A DNA stretch of 64,000 nt from Malurus cyaneus samueli (GCA_009741485.1 CM019237.1:46298982-46362981); one strand, 5' to 3'; counted from the first letter of the stretch, positions 50,519-63,500 are shown. The notes: generated from the sequence alone by a model not told the origin. A program made the numbers and translations.

Positions 50519-52562
50519 CTCAACCCCCCCACCGAAACCTATGTCTCTTAGCCATCTTTTGGCTGAAAAGTCAGTAACAGCCATGTCTTCCTTTATTCCA
50601 GAGACTTTATCTAAAAGGAATTTACCTAGGAAATACTAGCAAAATGCTATTTAGGTATTGTTTCACTTGCGGAGAATTTTCCTAGATGTGTTTTATAAAA
50701 GAAATAACTTCATTGTGGTTATCCATGTGCCCATATACGCCTTATGCACGCACATTTGTAAAAAAAAAAAAAAAAACCCACCCACATATTAAACCCCACA
50801 TCAAAACACCACAAGATTCTACAATTTAGGCATAAATAGACAATGAGAATGTCTACCTCACCTTCTCTCCTCCTTCCTAAAAGGACAGAAAAATCGATGT
50901 CATACAGAAGTAGCTGAGGGACACAGCTCATACCAAGCACACCACCACCACTGCCAATATCTGTGATATCATATTTGGTCTTCATCTCAGGACCTCACAA
51001 TAAAACTTTCCATAAATCAAATAAGAAAATTGTAGACAGGTAGTATTTCTTAAACATAAACAACAGTTTTTTAAAAGCAACTCCGAGGGGGTTCTAAAAG
51101 AGCAATTGCAGTCTGACGCCAAGGCTTGTAGGTAAAAGCAGTAAACATACATAGACCAACAAATGGAAGTTTTAATTTCAGGCTGCTTTTCAAAACAGGA
51201 AGCAAATATTAAATATTCAGTGATTAAATATTTTTAAACTTTTAAAAATCATTTATGCTACTGCTACATAACTCCATATTAACTACATTTTGTACCATGC
51301 ATCCTATCAAAAAACAGGTGCCATAACAGACAAAGCAGTTAAAGCACTCTTAACAGATTATAATTTAATGGTACGAAATAGTCAATTTATTTCTAACTCT
51401 TTCCTTAACTAAAAAAATTAAACTTGCAACAGCCAAACAATTTTTTATGATGGCCATAAAAACTGCTTTTATGAAAGTTTTTAAGCACTGAATTTTCAGC
51501 AGCAGAAGATGGTGAGAGGTTTCAGAAATAACAGAAAAACAACGAACCAAGTAAAAACCTTTATATATATAAATATATGGTTACTTATATCTATCTAACT
51601 TTCTATCTAGATATAAAAATATATAATAATGAATATGTTACAGATCCCTAGATACCTTTCAGACTGTGGACTAGAGAGGAGTTAGTAAGGCTTTTTCACC
51701 TGCAGGGAGACAGGCACATTACATCAGGTCACACAGCACAGAGAAGCTGTGGTAATGAGCTCTTGAGAGGAATAAGAGAGGAAATGACATCTAGAAAGCA
51801 CAGGGTCACCTTCCAGGAGCAGACAGGCCCCTGACACTTCTGAAGGCTTTCCAGTTCACTATCAAAGCATGTAGCATAGAGCTGTGTCCAACCGTTAACC
51901 AAATTCAACAACATATTAATCACTGTGCTTCATGAAAGTAAAATATGAGCTGAAGATAATGCTGAAGCAGAGAGGAAGGAGCCAGCATGGGTGAATGATC
52001 AGAACATTCCCAACAGATTGGTAATCTGTGTCCTCTGTCTCAGCATACTGCTGGCTCTGACACTGTTTCATAGCTCCAGCCAGCCCTACTTCCAGTACAG
52101 TTTGTAAAATAGATGGTGAGAGGATTTGCAAACAAAAAATTTAGAATGCAGCACAGGGATATGTGAGAAAGCGTTGGATGCCATGAATAGGCCACTGAGG
52201 TTTGAAGGGCAGGTCCTTTAGGGTCAGATACCCTGACACAATGAAGCAAACAAAAAACTGTTATCAGTTAGGGGATATTTGTGCACACATGCATGTGTGA
52301 CAAACATTTGAGAGCTCACAAGAGCAGAGAGTGGTGCCTAGCATGTAGACACTTGACACATTCACTGATGACCTGTAAGAGGTTTAAATAAATAATAATT
52401 TTAAATAAAATGTAATAATTAAAAATGCATGGTCTCTGTGAAGAGACAAAGTGTTTTATTGACCTTTGATTTGAGGTTTACCATTCCTTTATTAAAGAGT
52501 AGAAATTTTATCTGAAATAATAAAAATGTCCACTGATCTAAGCTGTTCGTGTTTCCAGAGCA
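50519..52562. other. Noncoding DNA with short simple tracts
   Basis: A 17-A run lies at 50760-50776. A TATA/ATCTAT-rich microsatellite-like stretch lies at about 51560-51625. Otherwise unique AT-rich sequence without gene signal. Confidence 0.6.
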
Positions 52563-52622
52563 GGGACTGGGCAAGATGATTTCAAGATGCCTTCTAACCT
52601 AAATTACTCTGCAACTCTATAA
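52563..52622 (+). mobile_element. CR1 LINE 3'-end fragment
   Basis: GGGACTGGGCAAGATGATTT, then CTTCTAACCTAAATTACTCT and GCAACTCTATAAC, match the last ~50 bases of CR1 ('ggactagatgatctttaaaggtcccttccaacctaaattattctatgattctatga'). The terminal 8-mers are decayed. The very short length is typical of 5'-truncated CR1. Confidence 0.7.
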
Positions 52623-54017
52623 CACCCCATCAAACGCCAAGAACAAGCAACCAAGGGAACCTCTCAAATAGAAATAAACAACAGCAAAATTTAGTGATAA
52701 CCACTAAATAGTAATATCCACTGATGAACATACACCATATAGACAAATCATAATCAAAGACCCTGATTTCTTAGAACAGGTGTTTCAGGCAGAGTCAAGG
52801 AAAGAAGAGATTTTTATACAGTCCAGGAAGGACTTACAGGAAAGGTTTCATACTGAGAAGTTTCAAAAGTTGGCTGATCAGGCTCTGACAAGTGACTTAG
52901 TTTAATGATGATCTTCTAAATAGCACTATGCCTACTGAGGCTGGGATGGGCTCCTCATGTCTTAGTCCTTTATTGAAGTTTAAAGGGGTTTTTCTTCTAC
53001 AGAAATACTTCAAGTGTGTCTTAGAAATATTAAGGGGATTAGTAAGTGTTCTTTCAGAAAGTGAAGCTATTTTTTAAAATAACTTACTACTTAATTAGCT
53101 GGTTCACTATTTCTGCTCATTCAGAAGCACAGACCATTTTCAGGAATTCAACCTTTAAAATGCTGGGAATGAAACAGAAATAAAATAACCACAAACCTTA
53201 TTATTTGTTTGAGTTTTCCAACTTTTGTGGATTTTTAATGTAAGAAAGAGAAATTCTAGAAATGTTGCTGTTAATAAACCTGTCGGATTTCTAAAATACC
53301 AAAGGCAAGAGGAAATGAAAACAGAAATCCTTAAGTAGTGTGTGTAATTGAAACTATACTTATAAATGCATCACTTCAGGACACATTCATAAATACTGCC
53401 AGCCACTTACAACAGTAATTCAGAACAACCTTTTAATAACAGTCTGCATCGCCCCGTAAAATATTTTATATAAAGATTTCATAAGAACTGGATTACAAGA
53501 AATAAATCTTATCATATGGCACTTAGGACCAAATGTAATGGACAAAACACAACAAAATCAGGATGTATTTGTGACAAACACAGTATTTTGTGTGTATTTA
53601 CTGACTACTATCTCTGTCTATGATATGGTGATACATAAAACCTGTGAACTAAAATACACAATATTTTTAGACACTGTTGATTCTCTAGTGCAGAAAGCCT
53701 AAAAATGTCAGCACAACAGTTTCTTCAGATTGGCAGGTAAACTGAAGATTTACAGTGAGGAAAAGAAGAAAAAAGCTTTCTACAATATATTTTACAGATT
53801 CTTCTGGCTTTTTTAAGTGAAGAATTTTTATGGGACAGTTTAAGCTATTTTGACTGAAGCAGACAGAAGTGCTTTATTTAGTTCTTGCCTTATGAAATCC
53901 TTGTATTGATTTTCTCCCTTGCCCATTAATTTAGAAGGACTTTCTTTAATGAGAAAAATAAAACAAAAATCATTTATGTTTTTGGAAGAGACATTGCAAA
54001 AGCATGTTTTAGTGTAA
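52623..54017. other. Noncoding AT-rich DNA, no gene seen
   Basis: Unique AT-rich sequence between the CR1 3' end and the LTR. No open frame or repeat worth listing. Confidence 0.65.
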
Positions 54018-54022
54018 CACTG
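54018..54022. repeat. Target-site duplication, left copy (CACTG)
   Basis: CACTG directly precedes the LTR start TGTTGTGG and recurs exactly after the LTR end at 54984-54988. Confidence 0.95.
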
Positions 54023-54983
54023 TGTTGTGGGTTAAGGTTTCTCCTTTTGTTCCTTTCTTGGGGAATTTTTCTTTCCCATTTTGTTGCTGGGATGCACTGA
54101 TTGCCAGGTCATCCTTTTGATGGCTGGGTGTTTGGCAAAGACAATAGGCCCTATGCCCCACCCAAAGGATCTCCCTGAGAACTCCTGCTGCTTGGCAGTT
54201 TTTTGTTGGTTCCCCCCCCCCCCCTTTGGAGAGAGAAGTTTTCGGGGAGTTTCGGGCTCGGGAGAGTGTGTGTGTGGGTGGGTGGGGTGGGGGGCGGGGG
54301 GTAGCTTCATCTTCCTGCCCTGCTTGGCTCAGGGGAGATGGTCAACCTGCTACCTGCGAGGGAGAACTCGTCTGCTGCTTTCTGCAGAGCCCACATCTCC
54401 ACTTTTTCCTGTTTGCTGCACTGTGATCTTCTGCCCCTGTGCCTTGCTGGGGACCCCTGAGATTCCAGCTGCAGTGGTCGAGTTCTGCCCGGCCATTCTT
54501 TGGTTTCTTGCTGTCAGAGGAGCACGAGATCGGGTTTCCCTGTGAATTTGCAGAGGAACTTTTCTCCATCCATCTCTGGTTTGTGTCCGCCATTGGCCAC
54601 GCAGGAGACCTAAACCAGCCAGGACCCGCGCCACAGCGCCCCCTGCAGCCATTGGGAAATCACCACACCCGTCCTGCCCAGCCAGGAGCCAACAGCGCCC
54701 CTGCCGACTGGGACTGTAACTGCACCGAAGGGGAGGGGGTGTATCTCTGTGTGAGGCTGTCATTGGGTTTGTGACTGGGCTGGTTGTTGCTATTGTTATT
54801 GTTACTTGTTTCACCTTGTTATACATATTAGTAAATACTGTTATTCCCTTTCACCCATATTCTTGCCTGAAAGCCCCTGATTTTCCAAAGCTATAATAAT
54901 TTGGAGGGAAGGGGGGTCATATCCACCACTCCAAGGGGGGTCCCTGCCTTCATTGGCAAGCACCTGTCTTTCAAACCACGACA
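54023..54983 (+). mobile_element. Solo LTR of an endogenous retrovirus, ERVL-like
   Basis: The 961-bp element starts TGTTGTGGGTT and ends AAACCACGACA. The ends are near-perfect inverted repeats of TG...CA type, flanked by the exact 5-bp duplication CACTG. No gag, pol or env reading frame and no second LTR occur, so this is a solo LTR left by LTR-LTR recombination. A 5-bp duplication and the 3' third (TAATAATTTGGAGGGA... then CCTGCCTTCATTGGCA and CACCTGTCTTTC) resemble passerine ERVL-type LTRs as I remember them. Family assignment needs a repeat-library search. A variant poly-A hexamer AGTAAA at 54830-54835 may mark the R region. Inside are a 13-C run (54212-54224) and a G-rich block (54276-54301). 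The 154- and 158-codon open frames inside are composition effects in a G+C-rich LTR, not genes. Confidence 0.93.
54276..54301 (+). other. G-quadruplex motif inside the LTR
   Basis: Five G-runs of 3, 3, 4, 6 and 6 bases are separated by single T, T, T and C bases. This fulfils the strict four-run, short-loop G-quadruplex pattern. A 13-C run lies about 50 bases upstream (54212-54224). Such tracts are hard to sequence, so run lengths here may be inexact. Confidence 0.9.
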
Positions 54984-54988
54984 CACTG
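54984..54988. repeat. Target-site duplication, right copy (CACTG)
   Basis: Exact repeat of 54018-54022 directly after the terminal ACA of the LTR. No divergence between the copies, which fits a fairly recent insertion but is too short to date it. Confidence 0.95.
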
Positions 54989-57900
54989 CTCTACCATCCA
55001 ACTTCAACTCCTTTACTGGAAACTCAGAGGGGAATTAGTAACTTTGGGACACTTAGAAGCCAAATGTGCAGTGCAATAGTTCCTGCACCTAACGATAGAT
55101 CTGCTGCTTAAACATACAGGACCAGCTAAGCAAATGTTGAGATATCTATTGTACATCTAATTTTTAATCTGGGGGGGGAAAAAGCACCCAAAATGCCAAC
55201 ATTTTGGGAAATATCAGTACTTCCCAAATGTAATACCCCAGTCTGAAAGCACCAGAAGCAAAATGGTACTGACATTGCAACAGTTGTGCTTGAATAAGGT
55301 AATTCACTATATTTCATCTGTATTCACTGTTTTAGTTCCCATTTCCCCCCTGAATACACACACACACACAAATCCCTTCTAGTAGAAAATTTATGATTTA
55401 CTATTTTCTTATTATTTTCATTGTAACTGCTGTTATATTTAATTTAAAATTATTTCACCCACTCTAGAGTGCTTTCTCCTTTGTAGTGAAGAAAAGGAAG
55501 CAGGACTTGCTGGCAAAATGGAAGACACCTACACATTGATGTGCCAGCCCTGGAAGACAGAAAAAGCACCGAGTCCCACACAGTTCAACAGAAAGATTCA
55601 CAAAGGAAATCCTCATGTAACCCAACAAAGCTGTTCCTGTAGAGGTCTACAAAGAATTGATATTGATATCTGAAGCTAGCATGGCTTTAGGTCTTAGGCA
55701 AGTTTCCTGAGAGCCCCATAAATTGTACGCAAGGCAAGATCCAAGGGACATGGTGGAAAATACTGTTATGTTACTCAGAGATTTGGTAAGTGCTTCTATT
55801 AGGTGAAACTAAGACTGGATGTAAAGATTGCAGACTCAGGTGCTGATGACTCTGCTGCTGAAGCGTCGTGCAAGCGGCAGTGTCCAGCTGGCACTACTGA
55901 CACATCACAATGCTCCATCTGCAGCTCCCCATGCTCACACTGTAGGGGGAATGCCCCATGCAAAGTACAGGGGATAATTGGACATCAGAGGCTAGAAATA
56001 CAAAGCAAACACTTCTTGCTTACTGTGATCCACCCTCAGCCTCCCCAATACCACCAAAGAATGATGAATGACCAGTGCACACATGGAAGTATCAACTTCC
56101 ATTTGTTCTTACATTTTTTCAACTTAAATTTTACCACCATCTGAAGTAAAACACTTTTTGAAGACTTTCCTGAAAGGAAGAATAGGTTTTATATGCAGAC
56201 GTGCTTTGGTTCTCTCTTCCTATCTTAGCCTGAGAAGGTTCTTTAAAATAAACACATTTTCCATATTGACTTTTTTACATGCTCCATGCTTCCTAGGGCC
56301 ACAGATACAGAACAACAATTTTCTAATGTTGCTCTTTTTCCCCTGTCACTTTTATATGCAAGAATTTGGTTTTTCAGTGTTAGTGTGGCCCTGGAAGAAG
56401 TAATGGTTTGGTTATTCAGATTAATCATCATTTCCACATTAAACAAAGACCATCAGGAAGAAAGTGACTTAAGAAAACACGATTACCACAAGTAGCTGTA
56501 GAGCAAGAAGTAATGACAAGCCAAAAAAGAGATAATTTTTTACCTACACATATGGAACACTGAATGAGACTGATCAATCAGCTGAAATAATCTATGACAC
56601 GCAGAAAATAAAGCAAACAAGTGATTAATATCAACTTCTACTCTAAAGCTCTTTTTCTTTCCTTTCACCTTCTTTCATCACATTTCTGCCACTTGTTATC
56701 TGGGAGGCTCAGAAAGGAAGCTTTTTTTACATTTCCATAGTGCAGCAGAACCATTGGTCTCATAGCCATAGACTCAGGAAAAAAAAATGGTTTAGTTTAC
56801 AGGGAGTAAGATTCAGTGTGCTTTTAAAGTCAGAAAAACAACTTACATTTACTCTTTCATGTGTTCACAGGACTATGTGGGGATCACATTGTTGCCACAA
56901 CTGAGTGGACTGGAAGAAAATGAGATGGGTTTTGCTCCCCAGTATCTTCCAATTTACTCCTGTTTTCCCAGTCAGGGATGCTAGATCTGGTGATAAATTC
57001 CTGACTAGATGATTCCGTTTTCTTGTCCCAGCACAGAATTGACTCAGGCAATTACAGAACAATCTTCCATCATCAAGTGAGGAAGGTGACTGGGAGACAC
57101 CACTACGGTGAGCAGCATGGGCAGACCCCAATGTCCGTGTTCCGTGCTTTGGCTGACCTGAGCTTCTTGCCCTTTCCACGTGCTTGCATCACACAGTGTG
57201 CTTTTGTATGTGGGAGTGAGCTGGAATGGCTTGTCATGGATCAGCCTGCAGCTTTTGTCACAGCAGTGCCAGCCTCAGGTCGCCTCAAAAAGCGCTGCTG
57301 CTCCTTCTGCTGCGTGGTCCATCCTGCCCTGCCTGCCCCCATGGTTGCTCTGCCTCCACTGAGGGGAAAGGGGCTGCAAACCACAAACCCCACTGAAGAG
57401 ACCTGTGAACAGCACAAGTGTGTCCTCAGGCACAAATCAAAGCCTCTCAACAAACCAGCATAGAGGCAAAGCCATTGCAGCTTCTGCATCACCTTTTCCA
57501 AACATGACATGAGGTATCCACAAAAAACCAAAAGAGCTGGTTTTCTGCAACCTCTGTTTTGTGAGGACACACTAATCTCTGCCAGACAGGAAGACTGCTC
57601 CCTGTAACTTGGCCTCTCATGATGCCAGTCCTTAAACTGTCCTTGCAGCTCGGCAGAAGGTGTCCTTTTCACCTCCCAAGTGGCTGCCTGTACGTACGGA
57701 CCGTAATTGGAGGAGTAATGTACAAGCAGTAATGTACATTAAGTTTGCCAGCTTCATTGGGATTAGTTTTTGAAAGATTGAAAAGGTGAAAGCAGTACAA
57801 ATTTATTCTGTCAGAACCAAAAGCTTGTTTCTGATGACAAAGTTGCAGAGGAGAGTGAAAGAACCAAAACCTATTTTAGAAGATGACAGAACCTTCACAT

Positions 57901-60900
57901 TGAGCTGTCGCTGGAAACTCCTGCTCCTCCTCCACAGCTGAGCCCTGTGGGCATCCCAGGGGCTGCTGCACCAAAGCATTTCCCCCCTGCCCCAGCAGAG
58001 CCTCTCAGCTCCCATCCCACATTTATCAGCAGCTTCCTGACCTGTTCTCATCTGCTTTAGAGCAAGCAGCAAAGCCACTCCTGGCTTTTTGTTCCTTAAG
58101 AAGTAGAGCTGCCATTTTCCAAGTTTTATCCCCAGACTGTAGAGTATGAAAGCTCAGGAGTGAGGCCCCTCTTGGCCCTCCAGACCCTCTGATCACAGAG
58201 TGCATCATGCCCTCTAATACATTTCTCCAAGTTTAGGTAGCTATTGAGATATTTTCAGTCCCCTCAGGACCATCTCACTTTTTGATAAATAAACAACCAT
58301 CTGGAATATTTGTTGCATGCTTACGGTACAAAACTTTTTATTTTCAGTCTGCTTTTAGCTCTCCACTGGGACCAACCTCATTTCAGAAAAAAAAAAAAAC
58401 CAAAACAAAAACATAGGAGATGGGTCTGGCCTGTAAAAGGAGCCTTCCCTGTGTCCCATTAACTTCCAATTGAGAGGAATTTGTGCTTCTCGTACAGACT
58501 AACCTCCTCAGCACACTTCCCATCACATACAGTGGAATCAAGAACAGAGTTTCTCTACTGAAAATTGTTAGAAAAGAAAAAGAAGAGGGAAAAACCTTCT
58601 GAAGCTTCAAAGTGGATGTCAATCGTCAGAAGACTTATAGGTTTTTAAAGACATGGGAGTGTTCCTGCAGATGACCATCATTGCAGAGTCTCAAAGTTTC
58701 TCAAGAATAAAAGCATTGAGACCGTTAAGTCCAATCTCTGGGCAGAGTTGCAGAATTAGTAAAAGGGCTTTGTTTCTGTTTCAGTGCAGACTAAATTCTT
58801 TCATTACTTGAGCTGCCAAAGCAGTTTTTTATAAACAAAACCTCCCAGGAGCCTCCTACTGACAAGTTTCCTTACAACTGGCAAAGGGGCAATCCGAGAT
58901 CATCTGCACAGACAAGCAAATGCCCTTCCTGGAGTGGCATCAACCATCCCGAGCCTTTGAGATCCGATTGATCAAAACGTTTGAACATTAATCCTGAAGC
59001 ACACAAAAGCACCGCTAAAGTAAAAAATTACTCGTGTGCTAAAAACCACACGTTAGCTAAAATATTTTGCTAGGTCATCCATCATGGTCTCAGTAGTCTT
59101 TATGATTAATTAGCTTATTCTTCTATGCAAATTAAGAGACTTTACAGAAAGCTGATTATAAGGTCTAGACCTTAAAAATATGCCCAGGTTTTAATTCAGT
59201 TACAAAAGTGAAAACTACTATTCAAATAACTTTAAATAACATAAATGTGAATAATCAGATATTAGTATTTTCAGATTGGTTTGTTAATGCATTTATACTG
59301 ATTAACTATTTACTTCTTCTAGAGTTGCTCTATATAAAGATATATTCATATAGAAAATTAGGCCAGCTTATTAAATTAATATATTTGTCACCATCATAGA
59401 AAATTCTAAATTTATGAAGCAAGAGTACCTTTACTTTGTATAAACAAGGAACAGATTGAAAGAAGTGTATTAATTTAGCACAAAAATCAGTGTCTTATAT
59501 GCAACAAAACAAATATTTTTGAAAAGCTAAATATTGTTCCATAGAGCTGGAGGGGCTTTTTTATTTTTTAAAGACATGCACAGGGTCTGCAGAGTCAAAT
59601 GTTTGTCTTACAAATGTTTAAATAAGAATAATATTTTTAAAATGAAATGTCAAAATTGCAAAACTGCAAATAATCATGTATGTAAACAATTTCTAGACAA
59701 CTGAAATGCCTGAAGTGTTATGCATTGTTAAGGCGCTTCAAAATGAAACCTAAATCAATGTAAAACAATATTGAAAATAAAATACTTCTACTAAGCCCTT
59801 CAAATCTATGTCAAGTCTCCTCAGTTGCCAAGGAAAATTTTTAATTGTGTGCCTGATGGCAAAAAAATGAGGCTTTTTTTTCTCTAACCCAAACTCCTCT
59901 CTGTACATATTTTTAAGAATTAGGAAACAATAGTCTTCCACTCAAAACAGGTTCTATCAATAAAAGCAAAAATGTGCTTGATTACTCTTGAGATGGAGGT
60001 CACAGGGCCAAGTCACTCTACAGGACTTCAACAGACCCTGTTAACTTCAGAAGAGTAACATGGTAAAATCTTACAGTGCTTTCCACAACTAAAAAAAAAA
60101 AGGAAGGCAGATGAAACTGTGAAAGTCCACAGGATATAGTGAAAATAGATGCAGTTCTGATCAGCAATATTGTCACCTGACCAGGAAATAATACAGTAAA
60201 AAAAATTACATTAAAATTAGTATTAAAACTATAGTAAAATATAAATTTAGTAAACTTTGGTAAAGGACTTACTCACAATAGTTGATAATAAAAATTTCCT
60301 ATCTAAAGAAAAATATATTATCAGTCAGATTTATGTGTATGAAAATTGATATTTAATTTTTTAAGGTTGATTTACTATTACTTCAGTATTCAGTTAATAA
60401 ATTACTCAAAATAAGAATGAACAGCATCACTGTGCTTGTGAGTCTGAAGACAATATAATGACTGCATCTGAAAATATGAACTGAAATTACCTCAGTCCTG
60501 TATCAGATCTCTCATATACCTAAGCCCATTAAATGAGAATTTCCCACTACTATGAAAACAAAGTTACCTTATGGTTTTCTAAAGTGTCTCAGAAGCTATT
60601 TTACTGAAGTTTATATCAGTCAATCCCCAGATTTTTGTGTAAAACCATTTTTATTCAGTCATTAGAGCTTCTTCTGGTTTTGCTTTCAAATATTCATTGC
60701 CTGATTCATATAGCTGAGCTCAGAAAAACCTCGACTGACAGAATTTCAATAATATTTTTAATAAGGGCTTTTAACATACCACAAAATTCAGGGTTGCTAA
60801 GTTATACAAAGGTAGGGTTTCTGGACCAAGAACCCACAGTGCGCATGAATAACTTCACTGAGATCACAAGACTGTGCTGAATGCCTGGATGTTTACGAAT

Positions 60901-61074
60901 GCAGAGGCATTATTTCTGCAAATGTCCAGTTTTAGCCACTGCTTAATTCACCAAATTTTCTACATATTTTTTGAAGCAGCTGGCCTTTAAACTTGAAGCA
61001 TGTCCAAGGAGTTGTTAAGGCTTGATTTCCTTTGCCACCACTTCCATTTGCATGTTCTAGCCTTACACAGAAAT
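54989..61074. other. Noncoding DNA, no gene identified
   Basis: Unique sequence with short tracts: eight G at 55171-55178, (AC)7 at 55356-55370, A run near 58387-58399, A run near 60091-60102. The part 57020-58200 is G+C-balanced and holds overlapping open frames (57023-57463 plus, 146 codons; 57241-57672 minus, 143 codons) with no recognisable domain. The 59060-60400 part is strongly AT-rich. A phrase near 58700-58740 faintly recalls CR1 but was not called. Confidence 0.5.
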
Positions 61075-61114
61075 CTTGTTTCAGCAAAATGAATTCCTAT
61101 TTTGCTGAAATAAG
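61075..61114. repeat. Inverted repeat, 16-bp arms with one G:T pair
   Basis: The left arm CTTGTTTCAGCAAAAT (61075-61090) pairs with the right arm ATTTTGCTGAAATAAG (61099-61114) around the loop GAATTCCT. The inner 12 bp are perfect, followed outward by a G-T mismatch and three more pairs. A second small hairpin AAGTATT-TTTC-AATACTT follows at 61112-61129 and shares three bases with it, so the two are alternative or stacked folds. Confidence 0.95.
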
Positions 61115-61129
61115 TATTTTTCAATACTT

Positions 61130-61537
61130 TAAAAGCAAATATCTTATTTTGCAGCTTCTTCTTTTCCATCTTCTAAAAAGCAAACTGTGGAGCAGAAGAG
61201 AATGTGAAAGAATTTTAAAAACAATGTGCATTTTTGTTGTAATCAGAACTCAGTACAAAGTATTACCAGATATACAACCTCTTCATCAAAAGCTTGGTTT
61301 CCATGGTGACCAGCACATCGTCTGCTGGTCTGTTTTATTTTTTAAAAAACCTTGCTCTTTAATGTCACCCATCCCCAAAATTAGGATGCAAAATAAGCTC
61401 AGAGAAATGTGATTTTTTTTTTCCCTTACAGTATCTAAACCAAATTGAGGACTCACATGCCCACACAGTACCAGCATAATGCATCATTCTTTTTATCTAA
61501 AGTTCACCCATCCAACAGTTACTAGCAGCTACTCTAC
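61130..61537. other. Noncoding spacer, no gene seen
   Basis: Unique AT-rich sequence. A strong acceptor-like T-tract ending CCCTTACAG lies at about 61417-61431 on the plus strand, but no open or donor-bounded segment of note follows it. Confidence 0.5.
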
Positions 61538-61559
61538 TTTGACAAAAATGTTTGTCAAA
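61538..61559. repeat. Perfect 9-bp hairpin
   Basis: TTTGACAAA (61538-61546), loop AATG, TTTGTCAAA (61551-61559). The arms are exact complements. Each arm contains TTTG/CAAA, so overlapping HMG-box-like words are also present. Confidence 0.93.
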
Positions 61560-63500
61560 TAATCTTTTTAAGCCATATGGATGACAGTGACAAGCAGGTG
61601 AGCTGCTCTTCAAGCTTAACATGCTCCACCTTTACGTCATGTAGGAACATAACCTGAAATTTGGTGTGCTGGAACAGGCTAGAAGCCTTCTAGCATACTT
61701 GCTGAAGCATTGTGTTCCCAGTAATAGCCAGAGGTCATAATTTCTGCCATCTTTATCATTAAAAGTGATCACTTCTTCCCTCACCCTATAAACTGAACTA
61801 TGGCATTCCTTTAGCCATGAGAGAAACCCCATTCTAACCAGATATAACTTAAAACCAGATTGAGTTCATGATTTTCTATATCATCTATATATACCAAACC
61901 AGCTGATTTTTACTTTTGCTATTTCCACTTGGCTTATTTCCCCACTTGCTACTCATGATATTCAGCATAAAAAAAGATTTTAATGCCTTGTGCCTCATCT
62001 CCCTGCAAGGAGAAAATGCCTATCACCGGGCTGGCCAGATGCCTTTCTTGTCCCTGCACTTGGAACAATACACACAATTCCCAGATTGTAACTGACTGAA
62101 ATCACCCCTGCACCCTAATCACTATGCATTTACGTAGTAATCAGCATTTACATAGGATAGACACAGCCTATTTCTCACTCCAAATTTCATCCTCTATTCA
62201 GCTGCCCAGCACACTCAACATTTAATTCAATCCTACATCCTATTTTTAACAATGACTCATTTAATTTCATCCTCACCCTCTTGCAGTATCAGTTCAAGAC
62301 TATTATATAACTCAAACCAGTAAAATATACAGCTACAATGTCTTACTGTTACAGCTTCATTCCTTATAATTTCTGCCAAAGATGCCTTTTATTCTAATGC
62401 AACATAGGTTGTTTACTAATACAGGTTCTCAACTATCAGCTGGACTGATAACAAGAGATAATACTCCATTTAACCTGCTAACCTGAAGATCACCTAGAGA
62501 CATCTAATTTCTGCTTTAACTTGATAAACACTACCCTTGTGACCATGCAAAATAGCTGGATAATGGCTCCACCTTTCTGTTTCTTCCTCCCTCGCCTACA
62601 ATACGCAGAAAGGCGTAGTGTAATATCTGCCCAAGAAAAGAAAATAATAATAAAAGCTTGTTTTCAGAAAGCTTGAGGTACAGCATGTTCTTGTCTGTAT
62701 GCAGAGAGCTGCACAAACACTCTCCCTTCTCCCACAAAATTAATCTCCCATTATTTATTTTCACTCTTCAATATTTTCATCTTAAAAGCTGAAGTTTTTT
62801 CAAGGATGTGAATGACAGTATTTTTAGCAAGGGAGAAAGAGGCACTCAGGGGAAGCACTTAAAAGAATAAGAAAGAGATATGTAGGTATTTCTGCATGAG
62901 GTGTGTTTGCAGTTTTTAGTCCTGATGAGGAAAAGGTGACTGGGCTTTGAGAACTTGTCATTTGAAAAGCAGCAATTACTTCTGTAACCCTAGAGTGATG
63001 TCTGACATGTGCATTATAATTTTTTCCCTACACAGACAACAGGGAGTAAAGTAACCATTTCAGGAGATTTCTGCAACTTTATTTCAAGGATAGAAGGGAA
63101 AAATTAGGCAGGAGACAATGAACAAAGGGAAGCACAGACAGGGCAGTGAGAGAGCAGTTGTATATTTGAATAATAATTTTGTTTATCATAGGTTCAATTA
63201 CCTTATACTGCAGCGAAAGCAAGTCTTTCCATTGATTCCAGCAGAGTTTAAACAAAGTCCTGACTTGCAAGCTAAAATTCAGGATTAAGGGGGCTCAAGT
63301 AGTTAGGATTCATGTCAGTAGACTTAGGAATTCTGTCCAAGGGCTTTTCTGCCCTTCATAATTAGTGCTACTTGGTCTTCTCAACCAAGAGACTTTGCAT
63401 AGACATAAATAAATGGCATGGAAAAACTAAAAGCAATCAGACACAAGAACTGAGCAGGAAATAACCTACTGGACACCAGGTGCCAAATAAGCCCCCTGTT
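61560..63500. other. Noncoding DNA, no gene seen
   Basis: AT-rich unique sequence with no transposon or exon recognised. Open frames remain under 80 codons. Confidence 0.6.

Noticed and set aside
54081..54826. 154- and 158-codon open frames on opposite strands
   Set aside because: They lie wholly inside the solo LTR and come from its G+C-rich, stop-poor composition.
55803..56144. Cys-rich 113-codon plus-strand open frame
   Set aside because: The cysteine spacing fits no domain I know and there is no signal peptide or clear splice context.
57023..57672. 146-codon plus and 143-codon minus open frames
   Set aside because: They overlap each other, have no recognisable domain, and the local G+C balance explains the lack of stops.
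58690..58745. CR1-like phrase (GAGACCGTTAAGTCCAATCT)
   Set aside because: It recalls the antisense CR1 3' region but the match is too short and lacks neighbouring CR1 words.
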